Shown one piece after another: positions 36,450-46,796 of a stretch of 64,000 nucleotides of DNA (position 1 is its first letter; every line of letters begins with the position of its first letter). The notes under the pieces are model-generated. The model had not been told where the DNA came from. It searched no databases and saw only the letters and a program-made list of their open reading frames with translations. Origin of the DNA: Heliocidaris tuberculata (Eukaryota; Echinodermata; Echinoidea; Camarodonta; Echinometridae); contig CM046846.1 in the NCBI GenBank assembly GCA_025618425.1, forward strand, positions 24,737,107 through 24,801,106, in the 5' to 3' direction. Made by a program: the position numbers and the translations under genes.

Positions 36450-37370
36450 AGAGAGCAGGGATGGCGGAACATCTTTCAAAGTGGGAGGGGGGCACCAGCA
36501 AAAAAGGGCACCTACGAAGGGTGAACACAAAGCAAAAAAGGCCCATTTTGTGACATTGGTATTACACTGTACTACATTATCGAGCATCATCTTCTTCATT
36601 TTATTGTTTTATCTTTACGGGGTTCTGGATACTGCTTCAGTTTCCCCAATTAGCAGTTGTGTGAACTGGCCTAATGATTCATGTGCGAGCAAACAAAGCA
36701 AGCAAGCTCGCAATTTTTTCACATATTAGTAGGAAAAGGTGCATGTATAAAAGGTAAAAGGGGACAATTATCAGATTTGAAAAGGGGTACTTATCAGAAA
36801 GTGAAAAAGGGGAATTATCGGAAGGGGAAAAACACTAATTAGACAGTTATAAAGGGCACTTATTTGAAATAAAAAGAGGCACTTATCAGAAGGGGAAAAA
36901 AGGGGCTTGGCGCTTATTAGAAAGAAAAAGGGGCACTTATCAGAATTAAAAAAAACACTTATCAAGAGAACAGGGCACTTATGAGAGCGAGAAGAGGGGC
37001 AGTTATCAGATTTGAAAAAGGGTAATGATTATTAGACTTGAAAAGGGGCATTTATCAGAAAGGAAAAAGGGGGCACTTATAAGGGGAAAAGGGCACTTAT
37101 TTGAAAGGGGAAAAAACACTTTTAGTAGTAAAAAAGCACTTATCAGGGAGAAAGGGGGCATTTTTCGTAAATAAAAAGGGGTACTCTTTGGGTAATTGAA
37201 AAAGTGGGGGCACTGTTCCCCCTGCCTCCTTCACGGAGCACACCGTCTCTGAGAGAGAGAGAGAGAGAGCAAAATAACAAACAAACAGACAAAAAAAAAA
37301 AAAAAAATTGTAATGCACAATTATAACATGTTATATCCAATGCCCCCCAGTAATAGAAGGGGCTATCGCT

Positions 37371-37422
<52 letters not shown>

Positions 37423-38068
37423 CTTTGAGCATTATTAATAGGCTAGGAGCCTGTTTGAAAAAGTCACCCCATTTTACCCATTCAGGCTGACAAAAACTTT
37501 GTCAGCCTGAATGTAGCCACCGGGTTTGGCCCCAGGGCCTCCGAAAGGGACCCCAAAGTCGGGACGATTTCACCCCCATCCTCCAAACTTTGTCAGTAGG
37601 AAGTAATGTGACTGGACATAACAAAACACAAAATACTGACAAAAATTTCCGTCGGGATGGGATGTCAGACGGCCCCTAAAATTTGGGTAATTTTTTCCTC
37701 TTGAAGCCCCCGAGCCCAAATTTTGTCAGAAGGCCCTCCAAAAGTCACTCGGGTTGGGGGGGGGGGGGGGGGGGGGGGGGGGTTATCAGATTTTATGGGG
37801 TCCAGTTTTCCTCCATAATTCTCTGACAAGCAACAACAAAAAAGTTATCAGTTCTAAAGGGGGGGGGGGGCACAATAAAAAAATGGGGGCAAAATGTATA
37901 CTTTTCTTTCAAAGGGGGGGGGGGCACGGGCTGGGATTGCCACCCCCTAATCCGCCACAGGTCGGGCCAGTCGGACAATGGAAGTAGGGGCACCTTTTGT
38001 TTGGCGGACAGAAGGTGTCCCCCCCCCCCCCCCACTTCCATTGTGCGAGCCCGACGTTCCGCCGCCTC
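36446..38068. mobile_element. Possible hAT-like element with G-rich interior and degenerate TTATCAG minisatellite
   Basis: The left end CAGGGATGGCGGAAC matches the complement of the right end GTTCCGCCGCCTCTG in 13 of 15 positions. Inside, 36730-37210 repeats 'aaaaggggcacttatcaga' at irregular 20-45 bp spacing. (GA)n (37252-37270) and (CT)n (37374-37418) face each other, and several long G-runs follow. No 8-bp duplication was found, so the boundaries are tentative. Confidence 0.45.
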
Positions 38069-38659
38069 TGGTCAGAACCCCTAAAACAAAATTACCAAAA
38101 TGCCTTTTGACAAAGCTTTGCCCCCTAAATTTAAAATGGTCTACATATAAGTGAAGAAAAGGCATTTTTTACCTTCTGACTATAACTCAGAAGTGTTTTA
38201 TTCAAGTCAGTCCAAATTTACATAAGACAATTTTGAGAGTATTATAATTTTCTTGAAATCTAATGTGGTGTCAATTGGTAATTTCATTAATAAGTTATTA
38301 AAGTGTGAAAAATGTATTGCTCTTTAAGAAGTAGCCAAAAAATATTTTTAGGATTACATAAACATACCCATTTCATCTTCACCTGTTTGACAAGGCATAA
38401 TAGAAGCAGGGGCGGCGGAGCGTTTTTGAAAGTGGGGGGGGGGGGGGAGGCTGATTTGATTTTACTCATTAATGACAATTTTTGAACTTTTTTTCTGAGG
38501 CTTTATGACTGGTATTTACTGAAAAAAGTGGGGGGGGGCTGCAGTCCCCCCCCCCCGGTTTCGCGGCCCATGAGAAGAGCCGGTATGTAACTACCAGGAT
38601 GAAAATGTACCATTCATGAGAGGGGGTGGCTAGTTGTCTCCATGCCCCTCCAAATAACA

Positions 38660-38660
<1 letters not shown>
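38069..38660. other. Non-coding stretch with G-runs
   Basis: 38407-38450 repeats the 'caggggcggcggagcgttt' end plus a G-run, like other hAT-like fragments. Nothing coding was seen. Confidence 0.45.
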
Positions 38661-38690
<30 letters not shown>

Positions 38691-39451
38691 CTTCTTCTTC
38701 TTCTTCTTCTTCTTCTTCTTCTTCTTCTTCTTCTTCTTCTTCTTCTTCTTCTTCTTCTTCTTCTTCTTCTTCTTCTTCTTCTTCTTCTTCTTCTTCTTCT
38801 TCTTCTTCTTCTTCTTCTTCTTCTTCTTCTTCTTCTTCTTCTTCTTCTTCTTCTTCTTCTTCTTCTTCTTCTTCTTCTTCTTCTTCTTCTTCTTCTTCTT
38901 CTTCTTCTTCTTCTTCTTCTTCTTCTTCTTCTTCTTCTTCTTCTTCTTCTTCTTCTTCTTCTTCTTCTTCTTCTTCTTCTTCTTCTTCTTCTTCTTCTTC
39001 TTCTTCTTCTTCTTCTTCTTCTTCTTCTTCTTCTTCTTCTTCTTCTTCTTCTTCTTCTTCTTCTTCTTCTTCTTCTTCTTCTTCTTCTTCTTCTTCTTCT
39101 TCTTCTTCTTCTTCTTCTTCTTCTTCTTCTTCTTCTTCTTCTTCTTCTTCTTCTTCTTCTTCTTCTTCTTCTTCTTCTTCTTCTTCTTCTTCTTCTTCTT
39201 CTTCTTCTTCTTCTTCTTCTTCTTCTTCTTCTTCTTCTTCTTCTTCTTCTTCTTCTTCTTCTTCTTCTTCTTCTTCTTCTTCTTCTTCTTTCTTCTTCTT
39301 CTTCTTCTTCTTCTTCTTCTTCTTCTTCTTCTTCTTCTTCTTCTTCTTCTTCTTCTTCTTCTTCTTCTTCTTCTTCTTCTTCTTCTTCTTCTTCTTCTTC
39401 TTCTTCTTCTTCTTCTTCTTCTTCTTCTTCTTCTTCTTCTTCTTCTTCTTC
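38661..39451. repeat. 791-bp (CTT)n/(GAA)n triplet array
   Basis: About 263 triplets with one interruption, an extra T at about 39290 that shifts the phase. No substitution is visible. Every long open frame here (poly-Phe, Ser or Leu on plus; poly-Lys, Glu or Arg on minus) is generated by the repeat. The assembled length may differ from the true length. Confidence 0.98.
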
Positions 39452-39987
39452 CCCGACTTCCCAACTTGACCCACCGCACTAGCAGTGCACATATATATCA
39501 CCATAGACGTATATGTATTAGCGATCCGCTTATTCCGCTTCATGTGTACACCACATTGTGATAATGTGATTGTGTACATGGTCGTGTGGTGAGTACAGCT
39601 CTACGCCAATTTGTACGTATTTTATTGCTGTTAATGAATACAGACTATAGAGTAAGATTTAAATTGTGAAATATATTCGGACCAAACTCACTGTTATAAA
39701 GTGTATTGAGATTTGTCCTTTTTTAGATGACATTTCGTAAAAGAACCCTTGTTCATCATTTCATATACTTCTTTCAGTCCCATATATGCTTAACGATGTA
39801 TGTTAAGTTAAAATTGGAATTGTAACAACCTGTTGATCATGTTGATGGATTGATGCTATGACTCGTATGAGCGATTGTATAACACATGATTCCTACTTCT
39901 TTGAATTTTGGTAAAACTGGAATGTGTGAGTGAACGAGGGAGAGCTTGAGAGCTGTGACAGAAAATTGTGCAAGTATGCGGCTAAGC
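39452..39987. other. Non-coding stretch, nothing recognised
   Basis: Unique-looking AT-rich sequence without splice-bounded frames. Confidence 0.4.
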
Positions 39988-40565
39988 CAGGGCGTCAACA
40001 GCTTCTGAAAAGTGGGCGAGTGGGGGGGGGGGGGGGGGGGGGACACTGAGCGAGGGAGGTGTGGAAGGGGGATGCCCTCCCTCCCGCGGTAGGGACTTTT
40101 TGAAGTTTTGCCATCGACGTAACGTACGTAAGCAGCACACGCAGCATTGCTTAGCGCAAGCTTACCGTAAGGCTAAGCTTGCGCTAAGCTTATGCTGCGT
40201 AGCAGGACTGCACCCGACAGCACTGCGCAAGGCCTAAAATTAGGCCCAGGCCCCCCTCAGGCCTGGCGCAGCGGCCGGCTATAGGCGAGATCTAGAATAA
40301 AATTTGCAACTCGATCGAACGCCGCGCCGCACCGCGCCATGGCAGTGCTGCATGGCGAGGGAAGAGGATTGGGATGATTTCAACAAGGCAACAAATGTCA
40401 ACAAGGGCGGTTGAACATTTATATTTGAGTATTTCTCAAACTCAAGGCATGCAAAAGAACAAGATGGAAGTGCTTTTCATGTTTTTAGTAATGGGTTTGA
40501 ACCCCAAAAGTGGGGGGGAACAAATGATATGATGTCCCCCCTGTCCCCCACCTGTTGACGCCCTT
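39988..40565. mobile_element. 578-bp hAT-like element with an internal 30-bp-stem hairpin
   Basis: The ends CAGGGCGTCAACAG and CTGTTGACGCCCTTG are inverted repeats with G-rich subterminal tracts. A long near-perfect hairpin sits at 40139-40200 ('cttagcgcaagctta' against 'taagcttgcgctaag', with 'acgcagca' and 'tgctgcgt' at its base). 'aagcca' is found at both edges (39984-39989 and 40566-40571), but the element boundaries do not line up exactly with it. Confidence 0.6.
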
Positions 40566-40569
40566 GAAG

Positions 40570-40926
40570 CCATGCTACCACTCGCAGAGCACTCATAGGC
40601 CCTTGCCTATGTGGGACTGTGTCCAACATTCACTGTTGCAGCAGACAAAAACAGACAACAAAATTGCTCTAAGCAAGATTTAATTTTCTTATATTTGCTA
40701 GATTACCTGATTCAGGGACTCTTCAACTCTAACTGTGCCACAAATTTGGGGATTCAGAATTGAAAGTAAAATTTTAAATAATTATTTTCCTCTCATGTAT
40801 GAATGATCTAGACTGGAAAAAGGCCTGCTGATTCACACAAAAGCTGTTGAAACATATTCACCTGTAAAAACTAGTCTGGAGTACAAGGTTAGCTTCAGAT
40901 AAGCTTGTACATGTATAAGTGCACGC

Positions 40927-40957
<31 letters not shown>

Positions 40958-41685
40958 TAAAAAGGTCTCGGCTTGGTTAACTTAGAGAAAAAGAGGGAAG
41001 GACATCATGGACATGAGGGATCATGTATATTGAACCTCTTTGTTGTAGTTGTTGCAAGTGTTGCAGCTGAGAGAGAGAAAGAGAGCGTTAGAGCGATGGA
41101 GATAGAGAGAGGGGAGAAGTATTTAGCAGTTTATGTACAAGCTCATCTGAAGATCTCCAATAACCTCGCAGAAGTGTGAGTGTCTGAAGATAAGCTTATA
41201 CTCCACTTTAAGTATACTTATACTTATATACTATACTTTAAGGCTTCAATGGGTTTCGTGTGTATTAGCGGGAACTGGTCCATTCTAGATCATTCATACA
41301 TGAGAGGAAAATAATTATTTAAAATTTCACTTTCAACTGAAACCTCAAATTTATGGAAATTTATGGAAATTCGGGTATCTTGAGAACGGCGATTGGCCAT
41401 TGAAAAAGGGGGTCGTCAAAGCGGCACATACCTGTCTGTCAAATATGTTGAGTGCCCCCCCCCCTGTCCTGAAGAAAAAAAGATATTCTATTCATATCTA
41501 CTGTGATTTGTCAATTAAAGGGAAGCTTGAGTTCTTGGCAAGGTAATATTGTGAGCTTTCTCATTCTTCTTATGTTAGTTTGGAAGATTATGGCATAGTA
41601 GATGTGTCCCCTGAAAAGGATAGCTCTTCAAATGGTCTAACATTCAAAATATGACAAGAAACAGCTGAAATGTTCCGGCCGTACA
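40570..41685. other. Non-coding stretch with a GA microsatellite
   Basis: (GA)n lies at 40927-40957. A G/C-run hAT-like scrap occurs around 41400-41465. The frame at 40973-41179 has no motif. Confidence 0.4.
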
Positions 41686-41689
41686 TTTA

Positions 41690-41795
41690 TGTTTAGTCCC
41701 ATATACACATTTATACACGTTATACACGTTATATCATAATGTGATATGCGCTATACAAGAATTTTTTTTTTTTAATTATTATTATTTCTGTGGGC
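41690..41795 (+). repeat. 3' tail of SINE family S3
   Basis: 'gttatatcataatgtgatat' followed by 'gcgctatacaagaa', a T-run and ATT triplets matches the 3' end of the S3 copy at 55771-56065. The head is missing. Confidence 0.6.
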
Positions 41796-42357
41796 AGTGC
41801 ATGTGACTCTCAGCAGGATTGATTTCTTATCTTTTTGGTATCATTCCAAAACCTTACAGCTTATATCAATTCTTATGTGCTATATAATCAACCTTTCCCA
41901 ATAGACCGCTTCACTAATGTATGCAAATTTTATACATACCTTTCAAACAAAGGTTGTTCTTGACAACCTGAAAGCTTGCCAAAGGCTTGTCGGACATAGC
42001 AACAAGTGATGTATGCAAACTGGATTCCAAGCATTGAGGCTCATTTATAAAAAGCAGGTTAATGGAATAGCTCGTCACTAGGTGCTCAGAGAAGAAGTGT
42101 GCATAAATTTGTATACGTATTACAGAACCGGTCTATTGCTCTGAGACAGTGCTTTGAAACAGTTTCTTTCACAATTCAATTAATTTATTAATTGACCAGA
42201 ACTCAACTTTATCTTTAAAGGATCTTGCCAAAGTTGCTATTGTGTGGTCCTCAGCAATATAAGTCCTTGAGTTTTGGAGCAATCCAAAAATGATATCGAA
42301 ACCAAGTGTGAACAAAAATACTCCTTGATTCCTGTAAGTTGCAGCTATAGTGATAAA
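41796..42357. other. AT-rich stretch, nothing recognised
   Basis: No repeat or exon that I can support. Confidence 0.35.
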
Positions 42358-43178
42358 CCCTTTCATGACAGGAATTATTCAAGGGTTAAATTGATCACAT
42401 TTTGTTCTTCAAATTGGCCCGGGGGGGGGGGGGGGGGGAGGGGGGGGCCACTCAGGTATATTGGTGTACACATGCGTGTCCATGGATTTAAAGAATGCCC
42501 CCTAAACAAGTTTCATACTTTGGTGAAAAGACACCCCTTAAAAAGGATTTCGCGTGCTTTTTTTCGTAAAAATTACCCCTTAACGAGGATTTCGTGTGTT
42601 TTTTCATAAAAATAACCCCCTAAACAGGTTTGATTGAAATATTACCCCCTAAACAAGTTTGGCCGCATTCTGTTCAGCACCCCCTTTTTGTTGAAAATCA
42701 GCATTTTCGGACCCCTTAACACGTAAGCGCGTTTCGCGTCCTGGATGAAAAAAAGACCCCTTTTTACGTGTTTTTTTGGACGCGCATGTGTACACCAATA
42801 TACCTGAGTGGCCCCCCCGGGCAAATTGGCAACAAAAATAGTTTTCTTTTAATGCTACATGGATCTAATAAAATGTAATGTCTTTGAAAACAACATACAC
42901 ATGGTTGAAAACTATATCAGAAAGTTCCAAAAGTTGCCAATTTTGATAAAAAAACAATGATTTTGAACCTCTCAGTGTGTTTCCAATTTGAGGATTTTAA
43001 AGCATATTCTCCCTTTTAAAATTCCTTCCATCAAATGCAATATGGTCATGCAACAAAAATGGACACAGTATGTGCAGAATTTTTTGCTCTTTACTCGTAC
43101 ATCTGGTATATTTTTTAAGACTCTGAATCAAAAGTTACTGAGCCAAACCACAAAATGTGGTCAATTGTCTCAAAAGGG
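42358..43178. mobile_element. Family P1 copy 3, split by another element
   Basis: The ends are CCCTTTCATGACAGG and CAAAAGGG. Right flank TTAA (43179-43182); the left flank is TAAA. Removing the nested 42417-42822 segment restores the 410-bp P1 structure and the continuous block 'caaattggcaacaa'. Confidence 0.8.
42417..42822. mobile_element. 406-bp TIR element nested in P1, target duplication AAATTG(GC)
   Basis: The ends are GCCCGGGGG and CCCCCGGGC. Inside the G/C-run the inverted repeats continue as GGCCACTCAGGTATATTGGT against its complement, through 'gtacacatgcg'. AAATTG is at 42411-42416 and 42823-42828. Because the termini are themselves palindromic, the duplication could be up to 8 bp. 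It is non-coding. Confidence 0.85.
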
Positions 43179-43182
43179 TTAA

Positions 43183-43735
43183 AGGGCAATTCAACCCATT
43201 TAACAAGTAAAATTTGGTGAAAACAGAAAAATTTGAGAAACATGTTGGTGAAAAGAATATCAATAATAAGAAAGATATGATAGAAAGTTTTTCATCGAAA
43301 GTGAAAGGGAAAGTCCACTCTGGTATTTAATTTGATTTGAATAAAACCAGAAAAAAAAAAGAGAGAAACAGATTAATGAAAGTTTTAGCAAAATCCTACA
43401 AGAAATAATAAAGTTATGAATTTGTGAAGTTGTAATCAATCAAACACAAATTGTCAACTCAGTAATGTATCTTGCAAGCTCCTCTCCCATTTGGTCTGTA
43501 CAGAAAATTTCATAAATTTTCATTTTCTTAGTTGTTGATGAAGGACTCCATACATGTACATTTGTGTCATACAGGTTTTGTGTAAAAACATAAGTGCAAT
43601 AATGATATCTAGGTTGCATGTATTGATTACATGCTTTTCTGGCAGTTATCATAGATGATATTGACAAATTCGTTATTAGACTGTCTTGATTAGAGACAAC
43701 TTTTCTCATTTGATGATGTACAGTTAGGCCTTTTA
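43183..43735. mobile_element. Broken arms of P2-type palindromic elements
   Basis: 43183-43303 begins 'agggcaattcaaccc' like a P2a arm and stops abruptly. 43307-43545 is a left arm of P2b ('agggaaagtccactctgg', 'gagctcctctcccatttgg'). The matching right arms are absent, so both are truncated. Confidence 0.6.
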
Positions 43736-43810
43736 AAGTTTACATACACCTGAAAGAAGAACAGTTTACCGCACATTTTCACAACTTCTCTTATTGTTTT
43801 TAGGAGTGCT

Positions 43811-44033
43811 GGTTGGTTGGTTTGATGGTTTATTTTACCTGATTGCTAAGAAAGCATGTGTATGCTCGTAATTAAGCAACCAGGGGACCGACAGCTTTTA
43901 AGTCCTCTCTGAGGGACTTGGTAATGAGGATTAATGCCTTACCAAAGGGCACTCACGCGTCCACTTGGTTTCGAACCCGGGTCCTCCCAGTTATGAGACC
44001 ACTGCTCTACCACTGAGCCATCACACCTCCTCA
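43811..44033 (-). repeat. tRNA-derived SINE, family S1, best copy
   Basis: On the minus strand: an A-box in 'tggctcagtggtagagcagt', then B-box GGTTCGAAACC (about 43977-43967), a unique body containing 'aggcattaatcctcatta' and 'ggtcccctggttgc', and a 3' end of short ggttt/gatggttt units. This is the standard layout of RNA polymerase III SINEs. Confidence 0.85.
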
Positions 44034-44062
44034 AATGAAATATGTTTCAGAATGATTTCAGT

Positions 44063-44066
<4 letters not shown>

Positions 44067-44128
<62 letters not shown>

Positions 44129-44129
44129 A
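44067..44129. repeat. (AT)n(GT)n microsatellite
   Basis: About 19 AT units (44067-44104) followed directly by about 12 GT units. Confidence 0.95.
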
Positions 44130-44571
44130 TTAGGCAGAGACCAAACTTATTTGTCCTCCTCAGGAGAAAAGTGGGCAGGAATGAGTGAATTTGTGAAAAT
44201 GTGTATTGTTTTTCTGCTAGTTGTACATGTATGTAAACTTTTGGGCCCAACATCACAGTCTGTTAATGAATCAGGATATGGTAACAGAGTGACATCATTA
44301 CATCAGTTTAGTTACGACAAATATTGATCATCATAACTTACAAAATATTTCAGCTTTGAGTGGGAAATCTTTCTTAAGCAACTGCACAGCCAGTGGCTAT
44401 TAAATCTAAATTTTTGGTGTAGACTTGTACTTCTGAAAAACGAAATAGAAATGTTGGGGAATAGTGTTTTGCGTCACTTTGTTACCGTTGAACTGTCCAA
44501 ATGATGTAAAAGCATTTGAAGATCGCATTATATTCTAATTAATTACTACAACATTTTTTTTTTTAGTAGAT

Positions 44572-44779
44572 ATGGCATCTACTACATGTATTTTAAGCTT
44601 TGACATTGCAACACAGTGGGATGGCAGACCGGTGAATCACCCCACTCCAGTGAGGCTTTCAATGTCTAAGGCTACAGAGGGCTCTGGAGTTAATCTGGAA
44701 GTCAAGGCACCATTCCACAATGACCGTGCACCTCCAGGTCCTGCCGGTAGCCCTCAGTCTGGGCTATGGGATTATGAAG
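44572..44779 (+). CDS. C4orf33: UPF0462 / C4orf33 homologue, exon with start codon
   Basis: The acceptor (tttttttttttag) lies at 44566. The ATG is at 44572, and the donor AAG|GTAGGC at 44779/44780 leaves phase 1. It encodes residues 1-69 plus one base. The features WDG-P-V, VNLEVKAPFHNDRAPPGP and GLWDYE align with the N-terminus of human C4orf33, in which WDYEVVEAFFL continues in the next exon exactly as here. The N-terminus is slightly longer than in the human protein. UPF0462 is a small cytosolic-looking family of unassigned function. Continuing past the donor gives a misleading 91-codon frame that reads intron. An upstream non-coding exon is implied by the acceptor. Confidence 0.9.
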
Positions 44780-44849
44780 GTAGGCTTCTGTTCATTGTCT
44801 ATAAAGTCTTGAATTCTGATTTTGTTCACTGCGAAGTGTTTGTATAAAT

Positions 44850-45692
44850 TTCCTTGCATTTTATTAGCACTTATGAAACGAATCTAAAATGTATACTGTT
44901 AAGTCAAAAAATGGCTCTACGTGCTATCACATTTGGTTCAGTCATGACTCACTCAAAACCATTATTTAAAAAGCTAAAGATTTTAAATGTATACCAACTG
45001 CACAAACTTTGTATTAGTAGTTTTATGTATGAACTTGTAAATGGAATGTTACCTCATTCAATCATCCAATATTGCTCTTTTATTCAGCATAATTATTGGA
45101 CAAGGCAAAAAGAAAAATATAACTTGTATACACCCAAGGTCAGAACGACCAAAGGAAAATTTTCAGTTTCATATGTAGGTAGTTCGGTGTGGAATGATCT
45201 ACCACTTGCTGTGCGGATAAAGCCATCCATATCTTGCTTCAGAAAACGCTAGTTGAATACCTTTTAAATGAATGACTGATAAAAACTTCTAAATATTAAG
45301 TATCTGATTAAACAGTTAGATATTTGATACTGACCTTTCATCCACTTATATTTGTATTATAGTTTTGTTTATAATCCTCTTCATATTTACCATTACATTT
45401 GTTGTTGTTTACTTCATTACCAAACAATGTTTATTGACCTTTCGTCCATTTATATTTGTATTATAGTTTTGTTTATAATCCTCTTCATATTTACCTCTAC
45501 ATTTTTTGTTGTTTATTCTATTACCAAACAATGTTTTCCAATGTTTAAAGGTACCAGACTCGATTAGCATTCATGCTATTTTCTGGTTCCTTTTTATCCT
45601 TAACTCTGTTATATTTAAATTGTATACATTTTGTTTCATGTTTTTGTATTGTTATTGGATAAATAAAGTTCCAGTTCAAGTTCAAGATATAT
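44850..45692 (+). mobile_element. 3' fragment of a non-LTR retrotransposon (CR1/L2-like) in C4orf33 intron 1
   Basis: 44854-45252 encodes the conserved C-terminal tail that follows the reverse transcriptase in many LINE ORF2 proteins: 'QKMALRAITFGS', 'SKPLFKKLKILNVYQLHK', 'NYWTRQKEKY' and 'SVWNDLPLAVR'. A stop then interrupts the expected FKKxL end. The 3' UTR holds a direct duplication of about 93 bp (45343-45435 and 45437-45534). The element ends 'aataaagttccag' with repeated 'ttcaag'. It is 5'-truncated and inactive, and shares the host gene's orientation. Confidence 0.8.
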
Positions 45693-45843
45693 TTTCTTGC
45701 TAATGCCTGTTACTATGTGGTTTTTCTGTTTTTCTTCCCCCCCCCCCTGTCTAGATAGATGTTGTTCAATATAATTTACTTTGACATGTATTTGATTATC
45801 TGCCATGTACTTGTTGCTTTTGTTTCTTACTCCCCTATCTCAG

Positions 45844-45901
45844 TTGTTGAAGCGTTTTTCCTTGGATCAGATGAAAAATATTTGGAGGTGGAACTTTGTC
45901 C
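45844..45901 (+). CDS. C4orf33: C4orf33 homologue, internal exon
   Basis: Acceptor 'cccctatctcag' and donor CC|GTAAGT. The 58-nt exon completes Val70 with the base carried from the previous exon, then reads VEAFFLGSDEKYLEVELC and leaves CC for Pro89. This matches the human order VVEAFFL...YLEVELCP with no gap, so splice phases and residues support each other. Confidence 0.92.
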
Positions 45902-46440
45902 GTAAGTAAAGCAATTTGCAATAGATTATTGAATGGCCCATTTACACTGCAAAAAGCCAATCTGAAAGACCATCATTTTTTGGAACTATTGTCATAAATT
46001 TACACTCCTGAAAAAACCTGTTTTGCTTACATATATATACATTTATTTCACATTTTTATGTTTGTACATTTGCAAAATAATCAACATCATTGCAATTTAT
46101 CCTCTTCTAAAAATGTTCGAAGTAAAATATATGATGTAAAAATTATTTACATGCATTTGTGTCACACAAAATCCCAACTTCATAAACGAAATAATGATGA
46201 CAACAATTTATGCAATTTCATATTTAGAATTAGATACAAGTATACGTGGAAATTGGAATAACAATACAGGAAAATGTACTGATGGTGTATATACTGGTGG
46301 AAGTTTTAACATATTTCTCCCTTTTTTTTCTCTTGAACATTCATTTGCTGGTTGATATTGAATGTTGGATAGTACACTTGTAACTAAATTATCGCATTGT
46401 TAAGCATATTATTACTTCTTAAAGGGAAAGTCCACCCTGG

Positions 46441-46595
46441 GCCCCGTCTTACAAAGAGTTGCGATTGATTCAAATCAATCGCAAGTCATCTAATCAATCG
46501 CAATTTTCCAATCTCCTGTCTCTAAAGTACAAAGTTGCGATTGACATCAATTGCAAATTATTTGCAATCAATCGCAACTCTTTATAAGACGGGGC
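46441..46595. mobile_element. 155-bp CCWGG-duplicating element (copy 2)
   Basis: The ends are GCCCCGTCTTACAAAGAG and CTTTATAAGACGGGGC, with an exact CCTGG duplication (46436-46440 and 46596-46600). Removing the insert and one CCTGG restores the host arm 'caccctggtatta', as in the undisturbed P2b copy near 43318. The interior is full of 'gattgat/atcaatcgcaa' inverted words. Confidence 0.88.
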
Positions 46596-46796
46596 CCTGG
46601 TATTAACTTGATTTGAATAAAAGAAGAAAAACAAGAGAAACAGACCAGTGAAATTTTTAGCAAAATCCGATAAGAAATGAGAAAGTTATGAATTTTTGAA
46701 CTTGTTATCGATCAAAAACAAATCAGGAAATCCGTGACGTATCTTGCAAGCTCCTCTCCCATTTGCTCTGTATCAAAAATCTCATAAATTTTAATT

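Noticed and set aside
38469..39579. Frames of 275-336 codons on both strands
   Set aside because: They are poly-Lys, Glu, Arg, Phe, Ser and Leu translations of the CTT/GAA array.
43811..44033. Functional tRNA gene
   Set aside because: The tRNA-like head lacks a full cloverleaf and is fused to a SINE body and tail.
44780..44847. C-terminal extension of the 91-codon frame starting at 44572
   Set aside because: It reads through the GTAGGC donor into intron. The homologous protein continues in exon 45844-45901.
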